A DNA stretch of 64,000 nucleotides. It comes from Streptomyces camelliae (lineage in GTDB: Bacteria > Actinomycetota > Actinomycetes > Streptomycetales > Streptomycetaceae). The notes under the pieces were generated by a model that did no database searches, had not been told where the DNA came from, and saw nothing but the letters and a program-made list of their open reading frames with translations. The translations under genes and the position numbers were made by a program. The stretch lies in contig NZ_CP115300.1 in assembly GCF_027625935.1 (NCBI RefSeq), positions 7,626,001 through 7,690,000 of the forward strand. Reading direction: 5' to 3'. Shown in pieces: positions 47,238 through 55,862 of the stretch (position 1 is its first letter; the number at the start of each line of letters is the position of its first letter).

Positions 47238-48386
47238 TCACGCGGCGAGCGCGTGACCGGGGTGCAGGACCACCTTGGTGTAGCCCTCGATCCGCTTGTC
47301 GAACTTCTCGTACGCCTGCGGCGCCTGGTCCAGCGGCAGCTCGTGGGAGACCACGAAGCTCGGCTTGGCCCGCCCGGCGATGATCAGGTCGCGCAGCTGG
47401 CGGTTGTACCGCTTGACGTTGCACTGGCCGGTGCCCATCTGCTGGCCCTTCTCGAACATCTTGCCGATGGAGACGAGCAGTTGGCCGTGCCTGGCGTGAT
47501 CGTCGGGTCCGCCCGGGTCGGACGGCACGTACAGGCCCGGCACGCCGAGCATGCCGGTGGGCCGGACCGTCTCGACGAGTTCGTTGAGGACGATCGCGGG
47601 CTCCTCGTGGCTGGCGTCGTGCGCCTGGGCCTGGTAGCCGACGGCGTCGACGCCCTTGTCGGTGCCCTCGCCTCCGGTCTGTTCCTTGATCTGTGCCGCC
47701 GGGTCGCCCTTGGTGAAGTCGATGGGGATGGCGCCGATCCCCTCGGCCTTGGCGAGCCGCTCCGGCACCCGGTCGACGGAGAAGACCTTCGAGGCACCGC
47801 GCAGCAGCGCCGAGTAGGCGGCCATCAGGCCCACCGGTCCGGCGCCGTAGACGGCCACACTCTCACCGGGGGACACCTGGGCGAGTTCGCAGCCGTGGTA
47901 GCCGGTCGGGAAGATGTCGGCCAGCAGCACGAAGTCGGTCTCGAAGTCGGTCACCGGCAGCTTCAGGCAGTTGAAATCGGCGAACGGCACCCGCAGCAGT
48001 TCGGCCTGACCGCCCTTGTACGGGCCCATCGCCACATAGCCGTAGGCCCCGCCGGCGAATCCGGGGTTGACCGTCAGGCAGAAGCCGGTCTTCCCGGCGA
48101 GACAGTTCTTGCAGAATCCGCAGGCGACGTTGAAGGGCATCACGACCCGGTCGCCCTTGGACAGGGACGTCACACCGGCGCCGACCTCCTCGATGATGCC
48201 GAGGTTCTCGTGTCCGAAGACGATGCCCGCCTCGGCCGCCGTACGGCCCTCGTACATGTGCAGGTCCGAGCCGCATATCGCGGACGACGTGACCCGTACG
48301 AGCACATCGTTGGGGTGCTGGATCCTGGGATCCTCGACATCCTTCACCTGCACGCTGAAGGGTTCTTCGTAGACGACGGCTTTCAT
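47238..48386 (-). CDS. Glutathione-independent formaldehyde dehydrogenase (zinc alcohol dehydrogenase family)
   Basis: 382 residues, medium-chain zinc dehydrogenase. Catalytic zinc ligands Cys38 and His59-Glu60 (FGHENLG), structural zinc Cys89, Cys92, Cys95, Cys103 (CGFCKNCLAGKTGFC), and Rossmann VYGAGPVGLMAAYSALL. The insertion and the ADIFPTGYHGCELAQV segment are typical of Pseudomonas-type formaldehyde dismutase/dehydrogenase (FdhA), which retains NAD and needs no thiol. It detoxifies formaldehyde or other aldehydes in the cytoplasm. ATG 48386 follows GGAGGTGAC. It is divergent from tuf3 by 327 bp. Confidence 0.93.
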   Translation of the reverse strand: MKAVVYEEPFSVQVKDVEDPRIQHPNDVLVRVTSSAICGSDLHMYEGRTAAEAGIVFGHENLGIIEEVGAGVTSLSKGDRVVMPFNVACGFCKNCLAGKTGFCLTVNPGFAGGAYGYVAMGPYKGGQAELLRVPFADFNCLKLPVTDFETDFVLLADIFPTGYHGCELAQVSPGESVAVYGAGPVGLMAAYSALLRGASKVFSVDRVPERLAKAEGIGAIPIDFTKGDPAAQIKEQTGGEGTDKGVDAVGYQAQAHDASHEEPAIVLNELVETVRPTGMLGVPGLYVPSDPGGPDDHARHGQLLVSIGKMFEKGQQMGTGQCNVKRYNRQLRDLIIAGRAKPSFVVSHELPLDQAPQAYEKFDKRIEGYTKVVLHPGHALAA

Positions 48387-48713
48387 CTGTGTCACCTCCG
48401 CGTCGAGCGCTGCCCGTACCTCCAGGCAACGCCCGTACGAAGGGGCACGCAACCGGCGCCCGCCGCGAAAATCGTTCGACGCCGGGCACCGCGTCGGCGA
48501 TGATCGACCCCATGTTCCGGTACGCCTTCCTCCTCGCAGCATCCGCCGTCGCGGATGCGCCGAAGGCTGCCGTCCCGCTCCTCGTGGCCGCTGCCGACGG
48601 CGCCCGAAGCTGACCCTCTCCGGAACGTCCGGCGGACCCCGCAGGGGGAGGGTCGGCCAGTCCCCGGGGTCCGGATTTCTCCCTTCACGGCTGAGAGGCT
48701 TCGAGGTACAGCC
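48387..48713. other. 327-bp divergent control region of fdh and tuf3
   Basis: Holds an imperfect 10-bp hairpin, GACCCTCTCC (48611-48620) with GGGGAGGGTC (about 48643-48652), some 60 bp before tuf3, possibly an attenuator or the terminator of a short transcript. A 33-codon reading beginning [17 protein letters not shown] (48512) precedes it but I cannot support it as a gene. No near-consensus vegetative promoter was found, consistent with special control of tuf3. Confidence 0.4.
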
Positions 48714-49892
48714 ATGTCCAAAACGGCCTACGTGCGCACCAAGCCGCACCTGAACATCGGCACCATGGGTCATGTCGACCACGGCAAGACCACCCTGACC
48801 GCCGCCATCACCAAGGTCCTTGCCGAGCGCGGCACCGGCACGTTCGTCCCGTTCGACCGGATCGACCGGGCCCCGGAGGAGGCCGCCCGCGGCATCACCA
48901 TCAACATCGCGCACGTCGAGTACGAGACCGACACCCGGCACTACGCCCACGTGGACATGCCGGGCCACGCCGACTACATCAAGAACATGGTCACCGGCGC
49001 CGCGCAGCTCGACGGGGCGATCCTCGTCGTCTCCGCGCTCGACGGGATCATGCCGCAGACCGCCGAGCACGTGCTGCTCGCCCGGCAGGTGGGCGTGGAC
49101 CACATCGTCGTCGCGCTCAACAAGGCGGACGGCACACAGGACGAGGAGCTGATCGACCTGGTCGAGCTGGAGGTCCGCGACCTGCTCACGGCGCAGGGCT
49201 ACCCCGGGGACGCCGTGCCGGTCGTACGGGTCTCCGGGCTCCGGGCGCTGGCGGGCGACCCGCGCTGGACGGCGTCGATCGAGGCGCTGCTCGACGCGGT
49301 GGACACCTACGTGCCCATGCCCGAGCGGTATCTGGACGCGCCGTTCCTGCTGCCCGTCGAGAACGTGCTCACCATCACCGGCCGGGGCACGGTGGTCACC
49401 GGCGCGGTGGAGCGGGGCACGCTCCGGCTGGGGGACCGGGTGTCCGTGCTGGGCGCCGACATCGAGACCGTCGTCACCGGGCTGGAGACGTTCGGCAAGC
49501 CGATGGCGGAGGCCCAGGCCGGGGACAACGTGGCGGTCCTGCTGCGGGGCGTGCCCCGGGACGCCGTCCGGCGCGGGCACGTCGTGGCGGCCCCGGGGAG
49601 CGTCGTGCCGGCCCGACGGTTCTCGGCGCGGGTGTATCTGCTGTCGGGACGCGAGGGCGGACGTACGACGCCGGTCGCGAGCGGGTACCGGCCGCAGTTC
49701 TACATCCGCACGGCGGACGTGGTCGGGGACGTCGACCTCGGTGAGGCCGGGGCCGCCCGGCCCGGCGACACCGTGGCGATGCGTGTCGAGCTGGGACGGG
49801 AGGTTCCCCTGGAGCCCGGTCTGGGGTTCGCCATCCGTGAGGGCGGGCGGACCGTGGGGGCGGGGACGGTGACCGATGTCCACAATGGATGA
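48714..49892 (+). CDS. tuf3: Elongation factor Tu, divergent third type (EF-Tu3)
   Basis: 392 residues, three EF-Tu domains. GTPase motifs GHVDHGKT (19-26), RGITIN (59-64), DMPGH (81-85) and NKAD (136-139); ordinary EF-Tu has DCPGH and NKCD, and this protein has many other changes, as does the S. coelicolor Tuf3. It delivers aminoacyl-tRNA, but S. coelicolor Tuf3 is reported to be minor and induced in the stringent response (established for that species). It is far from the rpsL-rpsG-fusA operon. It is followed with no gap (TGAGTG) by a spermidine-synthase-like gene. Confidence 0.93.
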   Translation: MSKTAYVRTKPHLNIGTMGHVDHGKTTLTAAITKVLAERGTGTFVPFDRIDRAPEEAARGITINIAHVEYETDTRHYAHVDMPGHADYIKNMVTGAAQLDGAILVVSALDGIMPQTAEHVLLARQVGVDHIVVALNKADGTQDEELIDLVELEVRDLLTAQGYPGDAVPVVRVSGLRALAGDPRWTASIEALLDAVDTYVPMPERYLDAPFLLPVENVLTITGRGTVVTGAVERGTLRLGDRVSVLGADIETVVTGLETFGKPMAEAQAGDNVAVLLRGVPRDAVRRGHVVAAPGSVVPARRFSARVYLLSGREGGRTTPVASGYRPQFYIRTADVVGDVDLGEAGAARPGDTVAMRVELGREVPLEPGLGFAIREGGRTVGAGTVTDVHNG

Positions 49893-50738
49893 GTGAACGA
49901 ATCGATACCCGTGCTCCGCACCACCGACCACGGCACCGCCAAGCTCATGCCCGATGTCGACCGTGCGCGGGCCTGGCTGCTCACGGTCGACGGGGCGCCG
50001 CAGTCGTACGTCGATCTCGATGATCCGGCACATCTGGAGTTCGAGTACGCGCGGCGGCTCGGGTATGTGCTGGATGCCGTGGCCGAGGCCGGGCGGGCGC
50101 TGGACGTGGTGCATCTGGGCGGGGGCGCGCTGACGCTGCCGCGGTATGTGGCGGCCACCCGGCTCGGCTCACGGCAGGACGTCGTCGAGGCCGACGCGGG
50201 GTTGCTGGACCTGGTCGCCGAGCATCTGCCGTTGCCGGCCGGCTCGGGTGTCGCACTGCACGCGGCCGACGCCCGGGCCTGGCTGGAGGGGGCGCCGGAC
50301 GATCACGCCGACGTGCTGATCGCCGACGTCTTCGGCGGCTCCCGGGTGCCCGCCCATCTCACCACGCTGGCCTACGCCCGTGCGGCCGAGCGGGTGCTGC
50401 GGGCGGACGGTGTGTATCTGGCCAACCTGGCCGACCAGGCGCCGTTCGCCTTCCTGCGGTCCCAACTGGCCACGTTCGCCGAGCATTTCGAGGAGCTGGT
50501 GCTGATCGCCGAGCCCGGTGTGCTGCGCGGGCGGCGGTTCGGCAACGCGGTGCTGGCCGCCTCGCACCGGCCCCTGGACATCGCCGCCCTGGCCCGGCGC
50601 TGCGCGGCGGACGCGTTTCCCGCGCGGGTCGAACACGGGGCGGCGGTGCGGGAGTTCATCGACGGCGCGCGGGCGGTCGAGGAGGCGGACGCCGTGCCGT
50701 CGCCCGAGCCCCCGGCCGGGGCGTTCGGCATCGGCTGA
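49893..50738 (+). CDS. Spermidine-synthase-like (SAM-dependent) protein
   Basis: 281 residues. Rossmann methyltransferase-type fold of the polyamine-synthase group: LDVVHLGGGALTLPRYVAATRLGSRQDVVEADAGLLDLV (motif I and the acidic end of strand 2), then DARAWLEGAPDDHADVLIADVFGG. The aminopropyl-transfer gatekeeper region is not obvious, so it may be a methyltransferase or an inactive binding protein. GTG 49893 follows the tuf3 stop directly (TGAGTG), so its translation depends on tuf3. A perfect terminator follows at 50846. Link with translation is inferred from coupling only. Confidence 0.88.
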   Translation: MNESIPVLRTTDHGTAKLMPDVDRARAWLLTVDGAPQSYVDLDDPAHLEFEYARRLGYVLDAVAEAGRALDVVHLGGGALTLPRYVAATRLGSRQDVVEADAGLLDLVAEHLPLPAGSGVALHAADARAWLEGAPDDHADVLIADVFGGSRVPAHLTTLAYARAAERVLRADGVYLANLADQAPFAFLRSQLATFAEHFEELVLIAEPGVLRGRRFGNAVLAASHRPLDIAALARRCAADAFPARVEHGAAVREFIDGARAVEEADAVPSPEPPAGAFGIG

Positions 50739-50845
50739 CGCCGTGGACCGGGGCCGCAGGGCCGGCGAAGTCGGCCTTTCCGGGCACCCGTTGCAGGTTC
50801 GCTTCGAGGAGGGCGAGCGTGACGCGGTGTCAGGGGCATCGGCGA

Positions 50846-50872
50846 CCTTGCCCCACGCGACGTGGGGCAAGG
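50846..50872. terminator. Perfect 12-bp terminator hairpin between convergent genes
   Basis: CCTTGCCCCACG, loop CGA, CGTGGGGCAAGG. It ends the tuf3 operon and, read from the other side, the minus-strand membrane-protein gene at 50886. Confidence 0.85.
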
Positions 50873-50885
50873 GCCGAAGCGGTGG

Positions 50886-51902
50886 TCATGAGTGCGACGG
50901 GGTCCCGTGGAGCCGGATCGTGCTCATGATCTCCATGACCGTCTTGTCCGGCACTTCCCCGGTGACTCCCGTGGCGCCGTAGAAGTCCCAGGACACGTAG
51001 TCGTCCTGAGAGTTCTTGAAGCCGAAGGTGACGGCCTTGCCGTCGCTGGCGCACTTCGACTTGCCCTTCTGCGGGCTGTTGTGCGACCGGGCCCAGGCGT
51101 AACTGCCGGCGATGCCCGAGTTCGTTGTGAACTGCGTGGCCTTCTTGTCGTAGGTGATGCTCTTCTTGTCCGGCTGGGTGTAGCCGCCGTAGACCCACCA
51201 GGCCGGTGTGTTGACCGCGACCTGGTCCGCGCTGCCGGCACCGCTGGCGCCCTTGGAGCCCACGGCTGCCAGCGAGGTGTCCTCCAGGCGGCCGTCGTGG
51301 TTGTCGTCCGCGGAGCACCACTTGGGCTGGTCCTCGGCGGTGCCCGACATCACGATGATCGGCTTGGTGCCGTCGCCCTTGTTGTCCGTGAACCCGATCT
51401 CCATGTCGGGGGACTGCACCGTCCAGTTCGCGGGCACGTCGTAGGCGATGCCCCACTTGGGGTTCACCACGACCTTCCAGCCGGCGATGGTGGGCTTCTC
51501 CGTGTTGACGCCGCGCGGGTCGTCCGTCACGGACGGGGTGGGCGAGGGCTGGGCCGTCGGCGACTGGCTCGCGTGCACGCCCTTGCCGGCCGTGTCGTCC
51601 TTCTTGCCGCCCTTGCCGAGGACGAGGTATCCGGTCACGCCGGCGGCGACCACGACCGCCGCGGCCGCGACGATCGCGATCACCTTCGTACGGCCGCCGC
51701 CTCCGCCCTGCGGCGGCTGCGGAACCGGCACGGTGGGCGGCTGCGGCTGCCCCCACTGCGGCTGCTGACCGTACGGGCCGCCCTGCGGGTACTGCTGGTA
51801 CCCGGGCTGCTGGTACGGGTTCGGCTGCTGGTAACCCGGCTGCTGATACGGGTTCTGCTGCGGGTTCGGCGCGCCCCCTGGCGGCTGCTGATCTGGCCAC
51901 AT
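50886..51902 (-). CDS. Membrane-anchored secreted protein with Gln/Pro/Tyr-rich N-terminus
   Basis: 338 residues. Residues 2-70 are a Pro/Gln/Tyr/Gly repeat region (QQNPYQQPGYQQ units); one membrane helix follows (VIAIVAAAAVVVAAGVTGYLVLG, about 75-95); then a Ser/Thr linker and a soluble extracytoplasmic domain of about 210 residues with two Cys. Typical Streptomyces type II membrane protein; function unknown. The start WPDQQPP at ATG 51902 lies 8 bases after TAGGGT (51916-51911) on the minus strand, a possible leaderless start. Confidence 0.8.
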   Translation of the reverse strand: MWPDQQPPGGAPNPQQNPYQQPGYQQPNPYQQPGYQQYPQGGPYGQQPQWGQPQPPTVPVPQPPQGGGGGRTKVIAIVAAAAVVVAAGVTGYLVLGKGGKKDDTAGKGVHASQSPTAQPSPTPSVTDDPRGVNTEKPTIAGWKVVVNPKWGIAYDVPANWTVQSPDMEIGFTDNKGDGTKPIIVMSGTAEDQPKWCSADDNHDGRLEDTSLAAVGSKGASGAGSADQVAVNTPAWWVYGGYTQPDKKSITYDKKATQFTTNSGIAGSYAWARSHNSPQKGKSKCASDGKAVTFGFKNSQDDYVSWDFYGATGVTGEVPDKTVMEIMSTIRLHGTPSHS

Positions 51903-52004
51903 GGCCAGTAACCCTAGTGCCGCCACGGACACGATTCGGTCACCGGCCCTCGTCAGGGTCGTAGCGAAGTGCGGCCGGGCGCGGATCCGTGCTGGTCAGT
52001 CTCT

Positions 52005-52119
52005 GCTACCCGCGAGCGACATGTCGGTCATGAGCGCAGACCAGATGTCGATCGGCGAGATGCTCGCCGCCGCCGTGCCCATGGCGCGGACGCTGAACCC
52101 GCGTTCCGGACTGAATTGA
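52005..52119 (+). pseudogene. Truncated duplicate of the 5' end of the downstream thioesterase gene
   Basis: The frame MSADQMSIGEMLAAAVPMAR (ATG 52030) matches MTVESASMGEMLAAAVPMVR of the intact gene at 52224, including the next TLN, and then stops at 52119 (NPRSGLN). Similarity continues upstream of the start codon: GCTAC-CG at 52005 corresponds to GCTAC-CG at 52200, so the promoter was duplicated too. About 95 bp are shared between 52005-52101 and 52199-52292. Confidence 0.75.
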
Positions 52120-52210
52120 ACATCCCGGTTGTGGAGCGGGTGTGTGACCCGGGAGCTTCTTCCGGCCGGGGGGTGGGGTGTGGGGGCTGGCCAGCAGTGC
52201 TACTCGTCGG

Positions 52211-52216
52211 TAACAT
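52211..52216 (+). promoter_or_regulatory. -10 hexamer of a leaderless thioesterase transcript
   Basis: TAACAT ends 7 bases before ATG 52224; no ribosome-binding sequence is present. No convincing -35 hexamer at 17 or 18 bp. Confidence 0.5.
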
Positions 52217-52223
52217 CTGGCTC

Positions 52224-52676
52224 ATGACTGTTGAGAGCGCCTCGATGGGCGAGATGCTGGCCGCTGCGGTTCCGATGGTGCGGACGCTGAACCTGGAGTT
52301 CGTCGAGGTCACCCCGGAGCGTGCCGTGCTTCGGCTGCCGGACCAGCCGGACTTCCACAATCACATCGGCGGCCCCCATGCCGGCGCCATGTTCACTCTG
52401 GCCGAGTCCGCCAGTGGTGCCATCGTGCTCACGGCCTTCGGTGATCAGCTCTCGCGCGCGGTGCCGCTCGCGGTGCGGGCGGAGATCGACTACAAGAAGC
52501 TGGCCATGGGGGCGGTGACGGCCACGGCGACCCTGGGGCGCCCGGCGGCCGAGGTCATTGCCGAACTCGACGCGGGCGGGCGGCCGGAGTTTCCGGTCAG
52601 CATCGCCGTTCAACGCGAGGACGGGGCCGTCACGGGTGAGATGACCGTGGTGTGGACCTTGAGGCTGAACGGCTGA
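52224..52676 (+). CDS. DUF4442 / PaaI-type hotdog-fold thioesterase
   Basis: 150 residues, single hotdog domain: LEFVEVTPERAVLRLPDQPDFHNHIGGPHAGAMFTLAESASGA (His50-like N-x2-G-G-x2-H-A-G active-site loop around residues 45-56) then VRAEIDYKKLAMGAVTATATL. It hydrolyses acyl-CoA or acyl-ACP thioesters. It starts at ATG 52224, probably leaderless. A truncated copy of its promoter and first 24 codons lies 194 bp upstream. Followed by a decayed membrane-protein gene. Confidence 0.87.
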   Translation: MTVESASMGEMLAAAVPMVRTLNLEFVEVTPERAVLRLPDQPDFHNHIGGPHAGAMFTLAESASGAIVLTAFGDQLSRAVPLAVRAEIDYKKLAMGAVTATATLGRPAAEVIAELDAGGRPEFPVSIAVQREDGAVTGEMTVVWTLRLNG

Positions 52677-52790
52677 GGGGTTGTGCGGCTGACGGCGGCT
52701 TCTGGTGGGTCGGGCTGAACCTTCGGATCCGGGTCGTATCGACCGAAGCTGAGTCGTCTGAATTGCGGCTGTTCGGAGTGCTGTGAGTAA

Positions 52791-53238
52791 GAGCGGCGCG
52801 ACATCGACGGCCGACTGACGGAGCTCAGGCGCAGTCCGCTGCGGCGGACGAGCGATCTCGTCGAATCCTGGTTGCTGCTCACCGCCTGGATCGGGGGAGT
52901 GCTGGGTGGCGCGACCGCCGGTGTGGTAGCCGCGATGGTGGCGGACCGGGGCTTCGAGAACGATCGTTCCGGCCGCCGGGAGGTGGTGGCAGTCCTCTCG
53001 GAGGACGCCCGGTAAGCGGCACCCGTGCACGCGGACGTGAGCACCAACCCCCGTGCGACGGTCCGGTGGACGACACCCGACAGCCGCACACGCACTGGTC
53101 GGGCCGAGGTGCCCGCGCATGCCTTTGCGGGGATGCGTGTGCCTGAGTGGACGAGATGCGCAGCAGAGTTACCCCGGACCCTGCTGCGCAACCGCGGGAC
53201 GCGGCCGGTGCTGCCACGGGAGGCGCACGGGGACCTGT
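52791..53238 (+). pseudogene. Decayed Rv1733c-family membrane protein gene
   Basis: ERRDIDGRLTELRRSPLRR, then SDLVESWLLLTAWIGGVLGG and VVAVLSEDAR form the typical N-terminus and first membrane helix of the Rv1733c family. The frame has a TAA immediately before (52788-52790) and no start codon, a TAA at 53013 and then continues in frame with ATVRWTTPDSRTRTGRAEVPAH, the periplasmic loop of the family. Near 53150 a one-base shift is needed to continue, and the second membrane helix is absent. At least three lesions, so not functional. Confidence 0.68.
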
Positions 53239-53391
53239 GACCAGATGAGAGGCGACTCAGGCCCAACATCCGACAATCCGCGCTCAGAGTGCACCTGAGA
53301 CTTTGGCACCCCACAGGCTGGGCGGCCGCGAGTGCACTGCCGGAAATCACGTAGAGATCGTCGCGTTACGAGCCGCACTTAATGTCCCCTC

Positions 53392-54933
53392 ATGGCGGAT
53401 ATATTTGACGCGTACGCGTTGGCCGACGCGTGGGACGAGATGTTTGTGCGGCCGGGTGAGGTCAGGACCGCCTATGAGCCGGTACTGGCGGCGCTCCAGC
53501 CGATCGCACCGAGTGAACTGCGTTTCAAAGCCGACCAGATGGCCCGGTCGTTCACCGACCGTGGTGTCACCTACGCCTTCGCCGGCGAGGAGCGGCCGTG
53601 GCCGCTGGACCTCGTGCCGCGCATCCTCGACGCCCTCGAATGGGATCTCATACAACGCGGCGTCGGCCAGAGAGTCAGGGCCCTGGAGGCCTATCTCGCC
53701 GACGCCTATGGTCCCTGCTGTGCCTTCGAGGACGGCGTCGTGCCCTGGCGGCTGCTCCTCAACTCCCCCCATTTCCACCGGGTCGCACACGGAATCGAGC
53801 CTCCCGGTGGTGTGCGCATCCACGTCGCCGGCATCGACCTCGTGCGCGACGAGGCCGGGGACTTCCGGGTGCTGGAGGACAACGTACGGGTGCCCAGCGG
53901 GGTGTCGTACGTGATCGAGAACCGGCGTGCGATGACCCGCATCTTCCCCTCCCTCTTCGCCGAGCAGCACGTGCTGCCCGTCGACGGTTACGGGCACCGC
54001 CTGCTGGCCGCCCTGCGTGCCGCCGCGCCCGACGGGACCGCCGACCCCAGGGTCGTGGTACTGACCCCCGGGCCCAACAACGCGGCCTACTTCGAACACG
54101 CCCTGCTCGCCCGGCTGATGGGCGTGCAGCTGGTGGAGGGGCACGACCTGCTGTGCCGGAACAACCGGGTGTGGATGCGGACCACGCGCGGCGAGGTGCC
54201 CGTCCACGTCGTGTACCGGCGTCTGGACGACGACTTCCTCGATCCGCTGCACTTCCGGCCCGACTCGGTGATCGGCTGCCCGGGGATCATGAACGCGGCG
54301 ATGGCAGGCAACGTCACGCTCGCGAACGCCGTCGGAAACGGGATCGCGGACGACAAGCTGCTCTACACCTACGTCCCGGATCTGATCCGGTACTACCTGT
54401 CCGAGGAACCGGTCCTGCCCAATGTGGAGTCCTACCGGCCCGATGAACCGGGGCAGTTGGAGGCGGTCCTCGACCAGATCGAGCAGCTCGTGGTCAAGCC
54501 CGTGGACGGAGCGGGCGGTCAGGGCATCGTCATCGGGCCGAAGGCCGATCCCGACACCCTCGAACGCACCCGCAAAGCCGTCATCGCCGACCCGCGCGGC
54601 TTCATCGCGCAGCGGCCCGTCGCCCTGTCCACCTCTCCCACCCTCGCCGGCGAGGGCATGGCGCCGCGCCACATCGACCTGCGCCCGTTCGCCGTGCACG
54701 ACGGCAACGATGTCTGGGTGCTGCCCGGCGGCCTCACCCGCGTCGCCCTCCAGGAGGGCAACCTGATCGTCAACTCCAGCCAGGGCGGCGGCTCCAAGGA
54801 CACCTGGGTGCTCGCCGAGGGCCCCGCCGAGCGGCCGGCCTCCGTCGGCTCCGGTGATCTGCCCGAGGTCGCTCCCCGCCAGCTGGGTCCCGACGGCACC
54901 ACCACGGTCGTACAGGAAGGGGCGCAGCAGTGA
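53392..54933 (+). CDS. Circularly permuted ATP-grasp type 2 protein
   Basis: 513 residues, DUF404/DUF407 (CP_ATPgrasp_2) throughout. Marks: GGVRIHVAGIDLVRDEAGDFRVLEDNVRVPSGVSYVIENRRAM in outline (about 138-180), TPGPNNAAYFEHALLARLMGVQLVEG, and GGQGIVIGP (about 378-386). The family is predicted to form amide or peptide-like bonds using ATP. It is first in a three-gene operon with an alpha-E protein and a transglutaminase, overlapping the next gene by 4 bases. ATG 53392 lies 6 bases after TAATGT (53380-53385), so it is probably leaderless. Confidence 0.93.
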   Translation: MADIFDAYALADAWDEMFVRPGEVRTAYEPVLAALQPIAPSELRFKADQMARSFTDRGVTYAFAGEERPWPLDLVPRILDALEWDLIQRGVGQRVRALEAYLADAYGPCCAFEDGVVPWRLLLNSPHFHRVAHGIEPPGGVRIHVAGIDLVRDEAGDFRVLEDNVRVPSGVSYVIENRRAMTRIFPSLFAEQHVLPVDGYGHRLLAALRAAAPDGTADPRVVVLTPGPNNAAYFEHALLARLMGVQLVEGHDLLCRNNRVWMRTTRGEVPVHVVYRRLDDDFLDPLHFRPDSVIGCPGIMNAAMAGNVTLANAVGNGIADDKLLYTYVPDLIRYYLSEEPVLPNVESYRPDEPGQLEAVLDQIEQLVVKPVDGAGGQGIVIGPKADPDTLERTRKAVIADPRGFIAQRPVALSTSPTLAGEGMAPRHIDLRPFAVHDGNDVWVLPGGLTRVALQEGNLIVNSSQGGGSKDTWVLAEGPAERPASVGSGDLPEVAPRQLGPDGTTTVVQEGAQQ

Positions 54934-55862
54934 ACGACGTGATCCTCTCCCGGATAGCGGAGGCGCTGACCTGGACCGGGCGGTACGTCGAGCGGGCGGA
55001 CGCCACCGGCCGGATCCTCGACGCCTATCTGCACCGCATGCTGGAGGACCCCTGGCGCGACGAGGACGCGGCCTGCCGGTCGCTGTACGCGATCCTCGGC
55101 GTGGACGCGGGGGCGGAACCGGTCGACATGCAACAGGTGCTGGACCAGCTCGCGTTCGACGCCCGCTCGACCGGTTCCATCGAGGGTGCGCTGGGCGCCG
55201 CCCGGCTCAATGCCCGCAGCGCCCGTGAGGCCGTCTCCTCGGAGATGTGGGAGTGCCTCAACTCCACCTGGCACGCTCTCGCCGACCAGCGGCTCGCGGC
55301 CCGCCGTACGGGTCCGTACGCCTATCTGGAGCTCGTCCGGCGCCGCGCGGCCCTCTTCTTCGGGCTCGCCGACTCCACGATGAGCCGGGACGACAGCTGG
55401 CGGTTCGTCATCCTGGGCCGGAGTCTGGAGCGGGTCGACATGACCGTGCGGCTGCTGAGCGTGCGCGTGCTGGACGCAGCGCACGCGCCGGACTGGCCGA
55501 CGCTGCTGAGCGCGAGCGGCGCCGACGAGGCGTACGCGCGCGTGTACGGCGGTTTCGGCGACACCCCGCGCGTGGCCGAATTCCTGCTTCTGGACCGGGA
55601 CTTCCCACGCTCGGTGCTGCATGCACTGACCACGGCCGAGGAGTGTCTGACCGCGCTGGGCCGCCCGCGCCAGGACCCGGCACGCCGCCCGATCGGCCGC
55701 CTGCGTACCCGCCTGGAGTACCTGGACTCGCAGGCCCTGGAGGAGCAACTACCGGTTCTGCTGCGGGACTTGCAGCAGGCTTGCATGACGTCCGCCGACG
55801 CGGTGGCGGAACGGTTCTTTCCGTACCAGGGGGCCGTCGAGTGGGCCCAGGAAGGGGCGTGA
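54930..55862 (+). CDS. Alpha-E domain protein
   Basis: 310 residues from GTG 54930 (GTGA overlap with the ATP-grasp gene). DUF403/alpha-E throughout: LSRIAEALTWTGRYVERADATGRILDAYLHRM at the N-terminus is the conserved helical signature, and SMSRDD-like ADSTMSRDDSWRFVILGRSLERVDMTVRLLSVR sits in the middle. All-helical, of unknown chemistry, found almost always next to CP-ATP-grasp proteins and transglutaminases. It overlaps the next gene by 4 bases as well. Confidence 0.93.
   Translation: MNDVILSRIAEALTWTGRYVERADATGRILDAYLHRMLEDPWRDEDAACRSLYAILGVDAGAEPVDMQQVLDQLAFDARSTGSIEGALGAARLNARSAREAVSSEMWECLNSTWHALADQRLAARRTGPYAYLELVRRRAALFFGLADSTMSRDDSWRFVILGRSLERVDMTVRLLSVRVLDAAHAPDWPTLLSASGADEAYARVYGGFGDTPRVAEFLLLDRDFPRSVLHALTTAEECLTALGRPRQDPARRPIGRLRTRLEYLDSQALEEQLPVLLRDLQQACMTSADAVAERFFPYQGAVEWAQEGA

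Noticed and set aside
48512..48613. A 33-residue gene upstream of tuf3
   Set aside because: No ribosome-binding site and no recognisable conservation; a chance frame remains the better explanation.
48514..50114. A long open reading on the minus strand running from formaldehyde dehydrogenase across tuf3 (up to 958 codons)
   Set aside because: It is an antisense shadow of high-GC tuf3; codon bias and the known dehydrogenase N-terminus (48386) place the real start far downstream.
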